Positions 56,652 to 64,000 of a stretch of DNA of 64,000 nucleotides are shown here, piece by piece. The notes under the pieces were generated by a model. It was not told where the DNA came from and searched no databases. It was given only the letters and a program-made list of their open reading frames with translations. Numbering within the stretch: the stretch's first letter is position 1; the number at the start of each line of letters is the position of its first letter. The DNA comes from CAVZLD01 sp963776055. GTDB lineage: Bacteria; Planctomycetota; Planctomycetia; Pirellulales; Pirellulaceae. Both the position numbers and the translations under genes were made by a program. The stretch is from contig CAVZLD010000003.1 in assembly GCA_963776055.1 (NCBI GenBank), positions 265,161 to 329,160 on the forward strand, read 5' to 3'.

Positions 56652-59600
56652 TTACTCCGACTCGGGAACGTGAATTGACGGCAGTGGCAAGTTCTCCAGC
56701 ACCCAGACCTCGCATCCTTGGTTCGTGAGATTTCCCGTGAATGTGATCTGTTCACCGTCGGGAGAAATCCGCAGGTGCGAAAGCCCGGCCATCTCCAGGC
56801 CAATGGGCCGAGGATCTCCATCTTGGGTCGAAATACACCACACTTGGTTGATGTTCGAGTCCCTGCTCCGTCTCTTTCCAATCAGCAGGTGATTCCCGTC
56901 ACGCGTCCAGGCGACGCCTCCTCGGAAGGGCGTGTCCTGTTCTTCCGGGATTGTCCAGAGCACGCGAGACGGGCCGCCTTCGGTAGGCATCACACGCAGA
57001 GAGCGGCCGTAGGTAACGGCCAACTCGGTGCCATCCGGCGAGACAGCCAGCAGAGCGACTCCTTCCATTTGCTCGCGATAGAGTTCACGCGTTTCACCGC
57101 TCAACCAGGTCACGGGCGAATATCGCGGGCACGTAGGGGTCATCGGCCAAGACATAAAACAGCTGCTGTCCGTCGGGCGAGAAATCCATCGAACCCAGCA
57201 GTGGACCTTGCACCACCGCCGTTGTTTTTCCAGTGAGTATGTCAACCAAATAGCAACCCGGCCGTGAGTCGGTATCGAGACCGTGCACTAAAACCGATTG
57301 ACCATCCGGCCGCCAACGCGGCATTGCAGCGGGAACTGTATAAGAAACTCGAATTGGCGGGACAAGTCGCTGTTCCTCTTGGGGCGTGAACCGGTGGATA
57401 ATCAGTGTTGTCGCCGGAGAGCCGCTGTGACTGGACCGACGTGAGAAGTAGGCGAGCCGGCGTCCATCCGGGGACCAGTTCGCCGCGCGATTGAATCCTT
57501 CAAAACCGGCGAGTACTTTGTGGGCGTCTCCGTTTACGGCGCCTGTTTTTGGGTCGTACTCAATCTGAAATACGTCGGTCGTCGGTTGTTTCATTCCGTA
57601 GAAGTACTGACCGTCGCTGGCTAGTCCCAAGGGAGTCGCGTCGTAGACGCCGTGTCGAATAAGCTGGGGTGTGCCCGAAGCTGACTCATCGATAGCACGT
57701 ACCGCCCAGATCGCCTCGGTTCCCGAACGGTCACTGACGAACACGACCCACTGTCCGTCGCTTGAGAACAGCGGTGAACGATCATGAGCCGGATGCACAA
57801 CTAGCGGATACTCTTCCTGCGTGTCGATCCTCAGCAGAAAGAGGTCCGCCCGCAACTCGTCTGGGTCGGGTGAGTGTTCGTAGACTAGAAAACGTCCGTC
57901 GGGCGAACAGTCGGCATGAATTGTCCCACGTCTTCCCAAGTCTCGCACGGTGCGGACGGTTCCGTCGGCCACAGCAATCAGCACGATGCGATTGAGTCTG
58001 TCCTCGCTTTGTAACAGGGTGACAATGTGCTCATCATCGGCGGTCCACGTCAAAGGATAGAGGAACTCTCCGGACGCGCCTTGGTAGATCACGCGGTGTC
58101 CTGGTGAGTCGATGGTCCGCACTCGCAGCTGCAGGGCGCCTTCGTACTCCCACATGTAGGCGATCGTGCGAGAATCACTGCACCATACTGATGCCTCAGC
58201 ACTCTGGTTGGGTTTGTCCCATGTGCCCGCGGTCGTGAGATGCCGACTTTCTCCCGCAACGAAGTCACGGAGCGCCAGATTGCCGTTACTCCAATCGACG
58301 TAGGTCAAATAACGCCCGTTGGGAGACACGGTCCCGGTCAGTTCCACGTCCGATCCCGACCAGATGCGACGAGACACAACGGCCGACGTATCACGAATGG
58401 CAGGGCGGCGTGTCAACTTTACGACCCGCTTTCCTCCGCGGGTGATGGTCACCGACTCGTTATGCATCACTTGGCCGTGTTTCGCGGTGCGCAAGCTGTG
58501 TTGACCCGGGCGCAAACCGAATCTCTTTCGCCCCAACACCGGACACGATCACCTCTTGGCCGTCGATGACCACCTCGACGTTGGGATCATCGATCTCCAG
58601 GACTAAGATCCCATCTCCGCGGACCAAGCGGACGGCGATGTTCACCACTTGGGTTACGCCGCTGGTTTCCGTCCATGCTAATCCACCAATCATGGCTGTG
58701 AGGAAAACCGCCGCCACGAGTTGTAGCCAACGCGGGAGTTCTTCTTCGACGAGGTAACGTTGACGCAGTTAACGGGAGGACCGGAGTTGGGACCGCGGTG
58801 GGCTGCTGCAGATGTGCCAGATATCCGCGGAGTAGTCCGGCCACTTCGTTCGCAGTTTGAAATCGATGTTGTGGATCCTTCGCCATCAGTCGTTCCACGA
58901 CCTGCGCAAGCCATTCCGGGATGTCCGAGTTCTGTTGGCGTATTTCTTGGGGGGCGTCCTCGCAAATAAGCCTGATCATGCCCAACGTCGTCTCGGCCTG
59001 AAACGGTGCGCGGCCGGTGCACATGGCGTAGACCACGCTTCCCAAACTGAACAGATCACTGCGATGATCCACGGCTTCACCGCGTGCCTGTTCCGGGGAC
59101 ATATACTCGGGCGTTCCTGCGAGATGGCCGCGCCGCGTTAGCTGCACGTCGTCGACCGCGCGAGCCAAGCCGAAATCGGAGATCTTGACGCGCTCGACAC
59201 CGTTCTCTAGCAGGATGTTCGCCGGCTTAATGTCTCGATGAATGACGCCTTGCGCATGAGCTGCTGAAAGACCTTCCGCGGTCTGCAGAGCGATCCGCAG
59301 GATCTGCTTGGTGTCAAAAGGCCCGCCGTCGTCAATGCGATGTTGCAGTGAGCATCCGCTGACATATTCCATGACTAAGAGAGGTACGCCGTTGGCTTCG
59401 TCGACGGCGTGGATGGCTACGACATGGTCATGGCTGATGGCTGCCGCCGCCTGCGCCTTGCGCATGAATCGTCTGCGGGCCGTTTTGCTCAAGGCATTCT
59501 CGGTCACCGGGATCTTGATGGCCACGAGTCGATTCAATTGCGGATCTCGCCCCTTAAGGACGACTCCCATGCCGCCAGAACCGATGAGTTCAAGAACTTC

Positions 59601-59954
59601 GTACGGGCCCAGGAGTCCCATCAATGCGGAGTCCGACGAAGGAGTCAGGAAGTCAAATACTCGGGGCGCGTCGGATGTACGAGTGGGCTTTGAACCGATG
59701 CGTCCGTCCGACTGGAGTCCGCCGATCACCCTGCGTAACGCCGTGTCATCGCTGAATTCCTGCGCACTAACTCCATCGGCTAACCCAGCAAGAAGGTCGG
59801 CATCCGCAGTCAGTTCATCAAGCTGGCGTTGACATGAATCACAATCATCCAAATGGGCCCACAACTTCTCCTGCTCGGGAACAGGAAGGCGGTTTTCCAG
59901 CAGCGCTTCGAGCTGCTTGGAATCGGGACATGAAACGGATGAATCTGACATCAT
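56652..59954 (-). CDS. Ser/Thr kinase with anti-sigma-type zinc finger and TolB-like propeller (multiply frameshifted)
   Basis: About 1100 residues. The N-terminus holds CPDSKQLEALLENRL and then HLDDCDSC (His34, Cys38, Cys41 from the ATG at 59954), a zinc-finger anti-sigma (zf-HC2-like) segment. The kinase follows: GSGGMGVVLKGRD, VAIKIPV, HRDIKPANILLE, DFGLARAVDD, GTPEYMSPEQARG. Frames then shift near 58765 (to ELPRWLQLVAAVFLTAMIGGLAW, a membrane helix), near 58515 (within a PEGA-like domain, EIDDPNVEVVIDGQEVIVSG) and near 57110 (within a PD40/TolB-like propeller). It starts about 25 bases after the sigma gene; an ATG at 59984 would overlap that gene's stop. The layout suggests membrane sensing that controls the adjacent sigma factor. 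Confidence 0.82.
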
Positions 59955-59976
59955 TGTTGATCCCGGTTTCGCGATA

Positions 59977-60573
59977 TCAATCATCTCGCAGGTAGGCAAT
60001 CTTCTGTTTCAACCGCCTCAAGACGCGGTTCTTCGCTAAGTAGACCGCGGAAACACTCATATCGAGAATACCAGCGACGTCCTTGGGCCGTTGACCTTCG
60101 ACGGCCGTGCGCCAAAACGCCTGCCAGGTTCGGTCCTCCACGTCCTGACGCACGCGCTGGGCTGCCAGCGAGAATACTCTTTGCTCGTACTGTCGGTTCC
60201 AGTGATCCGAATCCTCCTCCAACCGATCTGGCTGGTTTTGCAGCCGAACGTGCCAGGCCGTATCTCCCGTACCGACGGTACATCGACGCTGTCTGGCTCG
60301 ACGGTCGCAGATCTTGTTTCTGGTCACCGTGAACAGCCACGCCCGAAAGGAGCCGCGGGCTGGATCGTAATCGAGACGCCCAATCGACCTGGAAACAGAG
60401 TGCAGGACGTCTTGTGTCACGTCGGCCGCATCGGCATCCTGTAGAGCTTGGGCCCGACAGAACCCGTAGATCACCGGCGCATACATCTCGACAAACTCCG
60501 CCCATGCGAGACCATCTTGGAGATCGCGTATCTGGAGCAAAAGGCTCGGTCGTGTCTCGGGCGAGGTTCGCAT
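59977..60573 (-). CDS. ECF-type RNA polymerase sigma factor (kinase-linked)
   Basis: 198 residues. Region 2 includes WAEFVEMYAPVIYGFCRAQALQDADAADVTQDVLHSV and RGSFRAWLFTVTRNKICDRRARQRR. Region 4 is RPKDVAGILDMSVSAVYLAKNRVLRRLKQKI. A Trp-rich segment before region 4 (DRTWQAFWRTAVEG) is usual in planctomycete ECFs. It lies directly upstream of the kinase gene and forms an operon with it. The start at 60573 lacks a clear ribosome-binding site; no promoter could be identified. Confidence 0.93.
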   Translation of the reverse strand: MRTSPETRPSLLLQIRDLQDGLAWAEFVEMYAPVIYGFCRAQALQDADAADVTQDVLHSVSRSIGRLDYDPARGSFRAWLFTVTRNKICDRRARQRRCTVGTGDTAWHVRLQNQPDRLEEDSDHWNRQYEQRVFSLAAQRVRQDVEDRTWQAFWRTAVEGQRPKDVAGILDMSVSAVYLAKNRVLRRLKQKIAYLRDD

Positions 60574-61560
60574 CGCTTGAAACGCTTAAAAGAAACGTCG
60601 CCACCAATAGTTACCGTGACCGTTGCTGATATTATCGCAAATTCTCGGCATTTGTCGAAGATTCTCCGTTGGCGATGTAAGTCGCTTCGAAGACAACAAG
60701 GTGTGCAGCTAGCGCATCGGTCCCTCCCGAAATCTCCATCCACCCTTTGATGCGGTCGAGCGTGGAGTTGGTGGACGTGAGAATGGCCCAGAAAACGGCC
60801 GGAAAGTGGGCCCGTGAACGCGAATCACGCCCGATTTCACCGGCGTGCGCAGGCCGCAACCACCTCGCGCACGCTGCAAGCGAACGGGAAGCTGGAAAGA
60901 TGTCATTTATGCCGCACGCATGTAGCCGCGATGCAAGCCGCCCACCTGCGCCAGTAGAAGTGACCCGCCCCATGGCAGGACGTTCGACCTCGCGTGGTGC
61001 GGGGGAATGGCGGCCGAGTGACAGATGAGTTCTCTAATAATGACAGTAGTCCGTCAACGAACTGACGATCTAATGCAAATCAGAGAATCGCTACTCTCCC
61101 GGTGTGGCGTTCCAACTCTGCCTGGCAGTATTGACGGTGCTTCTCGCGTGCAAACCGCTGACACCTCGCACTGTCAGGAGGTAAGCGTGATTGTCCCGAG
61201 TTGGCTGGAGGACGTGGAGGGCAACCAATTCTTCCGCGAAGGCACCGAGGGGTACCGCTCGCAAATACTGTTTCACGCAGACGAATTTGAATCGGTTCCG
61301 GAATCACACTACAACATAACAGCCACGGGATGGCGCATAAGCAGTCGGACGACTGGTCCTGTTCCCGCTGAGCCGGTCGAGCGACTTTCACCAGCCCCAC
61401 GGAGGACGTGCAAGTCCCTGCTCCGGGCGAGAGTCGGCGGCACAACCGGCAGACTTCCCTGAATTGCCAGAGGAAGAGCGACCGAGCCGCTCAATCGTGT
61501 CGGTTTCATCCCGACTTGGCAGTTAGGACCTGTTATGGTGGGTGATTTCGAATTGCTCCC
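60574..61560. other. Intergenic, no gene confidently recognised
   Basis: Contains the upstream region of the ECF gene. An open frame at 61025-61462 (plus) has ordinary-looking central residues (EVSVIVPSWLEDVEGNQFF), but no ribosome-binding site or family motif, and an opposite frame of similar length overlaps it. I do not call it. Confidence 0.4.
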
Positions 61561-62890
61561 ATGTGTGATGTAGTCTGCCTGAATGATGTCGAGTCGTTGC
61601 GACTTCCGAAGGGGTGGCAGTCGTTCGTTCGAAATGCGGTGCTCAATGTGATTGGGATCTTGCGCATCGCTATGCTCCTGGGCGCGAAGCGCTGATCACG
61701 AACGGCAATGTCCAAGATGCGAGGATTCATCAATTGGAATCCGAAGTTGCGATGCTCCGAGAGGAACTGCGGATCAACGGGGCTCGCATCCAGAGGGTTC
61801 CCCCCCATCGACGGCCGCAATATACAGCCGTTGAGCGGATGGCGATCCTGCAGCTGCGTGCCATGCGTGGCTGGAACAAGACCGAGACGGCTCGCCACTT
61901 CTTGGTATCCGACGACACGGTCCGAGCGTGGCTCCGACGAGTGGACGACGATTCGTTGGTTGACACATTCACGCCGGTCAATCGATTTCCCGACTTCGTC
62001 CGTTACGCGGTCCAACAGATCAAATTGGTCTGCCCGACGCTCGGCAAGGTGAAGATCGCCGACATGTTGGCCCGAGCAGGAATCCATATCGGCAAAACAA
62101 CCGTTGGGCGGATCCTGCAGGAAAAACCTCTCAACGCCCCGAAGCCAACGACTTGCGATGCAAACAAGCCGTGCCGAATCGTGTCGAAATACCCTGGCCA
62201 CACATGGCATGCGGATCTAACGGCGGTGCCCATCTCCGGCGGCTTCTGGACCCACTGGCTGCCCAACGCCATCTGGCAACGATGGCCCGTGTGTTGGTGG
62301 GTACTGAATGTGATCGATCATTTCTCACGACGGTCGATGGGATTCGCGGTGTTCCCGTGCAGACCCACATCGGAGGAAGTGACGGCCGCCTTGGATCGCA
62401 TCATGTCGGCGGAACAGGTGAAGCCCAAGCACCTGATTGTCGACCAAGGCGAGTTCAAGTGTGAGCACTTCGAGAACGTCTGGTGCAAAGCCAGGAATAT
62501 CCTGCCGCGATTCGGAGCGGTCGGGAAGCACGGCAGCATCGCCATCGTGGAACGCTTCCACCGAACGCTCAAGGAGATCTTGTGTCTGATCACGGTACCC
62601 GAGCACCAGCCTGATTTCGAGTACGAAGTGGGACTCGTCATCGATTGGTACAATCAGCACCGCCCTCACGAGACCCTTGGCGGAAAAACACCTAACGAGG
62701 TGTACCACTCCGGCCACCGGCAAACGAGCAGCCGCGCATCGAACCGCGACGAAGATGGCCACGCGGATCGCCCTGTGCCGAGCCACAGGTCGAGATCAAC
62801 GGTGAACCCGGCGATGCGATCCTCTTTGAGCTCGACTGTCACCAAGGCCGTCGCCACCTGCCGATCATCCGTATTCGTCCGGCCGCGTGA
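61561..62890 (+). pseudogene. DDE transposase/integrase-core protein, two frameshifts
   Basis: The ATG at 61561 gives LPKGWQSFVRNAVLNVIGILRIAMLLG. A frameshift near 61680 (GGGCGCGAAG) leads to REALITNGNVQDARIHQLESEVAMLREE (coiled coil), a helix-turn-helix (WNKTETARHFLVSDDTVRAWLRR) and the rve-type integrase core. That core has WHADLTAVPISGG (Asp), KPKHLIVDQGEF (Asp) and SIAIVERFHRTLKE (Glu). A second shift near 62716 restores ANEQPRIEPRRRWPRGSPC and the C-terminus GRRHLPIIRIRPAA, ending at 62890. No terminal inverted repeats were seen. With both shifts corrected the gene would be intact, so it may be an active element miscalled. Confidence 0.85.
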
Positions 62891-63126
62891 ACGACGAGAC
62901 TCTGCGGCATGCTGCACCACCGGTCTGCGCAGATCGTCGAATTTGCGCGCCTCGCGTTCGTCTGCACGGACAAGGATTCCCCCTTCGCCTTGCCTTCGAT
63001 GCAGTACCGGCTTCGACACCCTTCCCATTTGCGTGTACAGGCATTCACGCCGAAGGTCGGTGGGCCACTACACCCAGCGGAGAAGCGCGCATCCTGGAAC
63101 GAAGTTCTACCAGGGTCAACATGGTC

Positions 63127-63456
63127 TCAATTGTTCGAATGAGTGACCGATGCATCGTTGTCATCTGCTCCGGCGGGGGACGGATCATCACGGCAAACCG
63201 TCTTGGCTGCCGATGTAGGTGTATGCGTCAATTCGTTTTGAAATCCCCGTCGGACGTGAAGCATTCCGCATGTAATATGCTGTACTCCCTTAGATCGAAG
63301 GGCATCCACTGCGAGTGCAATTATGATGCTAAGCCGAAGGACTATGGCGGCAGTTCCGGTATCTCTTGGCCGACTGTTGGTGACTGGCATAAGTAGCAGT
63401 CCAACGAGCACTGCGACCACAAAAGTCGGGATCAGCGGACCCCATCGTTCTATCAC
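63127..63456 (-). CDS. Hypothetical small membrane protein
   Basis: 109 residues from GTG at 63456, overlapping the stop of the upstream gene (GTGA). Two hydrophobic stretches (LIPTFVVAVLVGLLLMPV and IVLRLSIIIALAVDAL). The C-terminal 50 residues are polar and look random, so the true end may be earlier or a frameshift may be present. No family recognised. Confidence 0.4.
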   Translation of the reverse strand: MIERWGPLIPTFVVAVLVGLLLMPVTNSRPRDTGTAAIVLRLSIIIALAVDALRSKGVQHITCGMLHVRRGFQNELTHTPTSAAKTVCRDDPSPAGADDNDASVTHSNN

Positions 63457-63686
63457 ACCGGGCTAGGCTTGCTCCTACGCGAACGCAACCGCCTAATCCA
63501 ACCCAATAGGTACGTTGAAAAAGCGGGCATCCTAATCGTCGGGTCCCAGGCTCGACCTGGCGGGAAGAAGTGTTGGTACACGCCTATTGCGGTCGCGCCG
63601 ATTCCAACGGTAAGAACCATCCCCAACCAGGCGGCTAGGCCGTTTCTCCCAACGTAGTCGGCAGGACACGTCACAACCCTCCGCAT
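63453..63686 (-). CDS. Hypothetical small membrane protein
   Basis: 77 residues with one clear membrane helix (LAAWLGMVLTVGIGATAIGVY) and a basic C-terminus (WIRRLRSRRSKPSPV). It overlaps the next gene by 4 bases, suggesting coupling. The ribosome-binding site is weak. The start at 63686 could be preceded by coding sequence in another frame. Confidence 0.42.
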   Translation of the reverse strand: MRRVVTCPADYVGRNGLAAWLGMVLTVGIGATAIGVYQHFFPPGRAWDPTIRMPAFSTYLLGWIRRLRSRRSKPSPV

Positions 63687-64000
63687 TCATGAGTCGCATG
63701 ATACGCTACCGCGCCCAGAGACCAGTCTTCGAACACGTTCGCGCGATAGCACGCCTGACATGGCGGTTTGAGAGGACGCCTTGCGATTTCCTTCTGGTAG
63801 AGCGTGTGCTCCCCCAATCCACTACTCCCTGCGACGCTTCCTACTTCCGAGATGTTGGAAGCGTTACGCCCGGTTGTCCGTGAAATGGGACCGTCCGGTG
63901 TCACTGACAAGCAAATACGTCGTTCCCAGCCGCGGGCACCAAGCTGGAAAGGACATGACCCCTACGCCGAGCACAAGGGTGCGGAAATGGAACTCTCAAT
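63687..64000. other. Window end, no gene recognised
   Basis: Only short unsupported frames are present. A gene running out of the window cannot be excluded. Confidence 0.4.

Noticed and set aside
61025..61462. 145-codon plus-strand frame before the transposase
   Set aside because: Partly protein-like, but an antisense frame of similar quality overlaps and no start signal exists.
62887..63396. 169-codon frame after the transposase
   Set aside because: Starts at the true stop of the frameshifted transposase and has no recognisable content.

Overview
The window looks like chromosomal DNA from a planctomycete, most likely of the Pirellulales. Signs of this are PEP-CTERM sorting tails, a dockerin-like calcium-binding module repeated in six secreted proteins, N-terminal signatures of the LExLExRxLLA type, ECF sigma factors coupled to Ser/Thr kinases that carry beta-propellers, DUF1080 and sulfatase genes, and a headless planctomycete-type integrase. 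The DNA is GC-rich by eye, apart from a few small genes.

Layout. 0-3 kb: a PEP-CTERM protein and a PAC2-family protein with a small coupled partner. 3-12.7 kb: a phosphatase-like lipoprotein, a MITE-like repeat, a MacA/MacB-like adaptor and permease without an ATPase, an oversized TolC-like lipoprotein facing them, chorismate mutase (aroH), a short-chain dehydrogenase and a coiled-coil lipoprotein. 12.7-22.4 kb: a DUF1080 protein and a GH38 alpha-mannosidase diverging from a 26-bp tandem repeat, then a kinase/WD40 protein and an sn-glycerol-1-phosphate dehydrogenase homologue. 22.4-30.9 kb: a zinc-ribbon membrane protein, a LamG/dockerin/PEP-CTERM protein, a PAP2 lipoprotein, a 65-bp repeat array, a secreted HExxH peptidase and a 934-residue multidomain hydrolase.

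31-37.1 kb is a graveyard of gene fragments: two transposase remnants, a TPR tail, a sulfatase without its catalytic head and an internally deleted tyrosine integrase next to tRNA-Met. Short GGGG-N-CCCC palindromes sit at several break points. 37.6-43.2 kb: a BlaI repressor with two upstream dyads, a BlaR1-like sensor lacking its peptidase core, small membrane proteins, a toxin-antitoxin pair and a Uma2 protein. 43.7-60.6 kb: two ECF sigma/kinase pairs on opposite strands enclose a methyltransferase, a PepSY protein and several secreted dockerin-module proteins. 60.6-64 kb: a broken DDE transposase and two small membrane proteins.

A technical point runs through the whole window: more than a dozen clearly homologous genes are split by one- or two-base frameshifts, about half of them in GCGC/CGCG tracts. 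This fits systematic consensus errors better than mass pseudogenisation. I therefore annotate most of these genes over their full span, except elements that are also truncated. All family assignments come from reading the sequence; no search was run.
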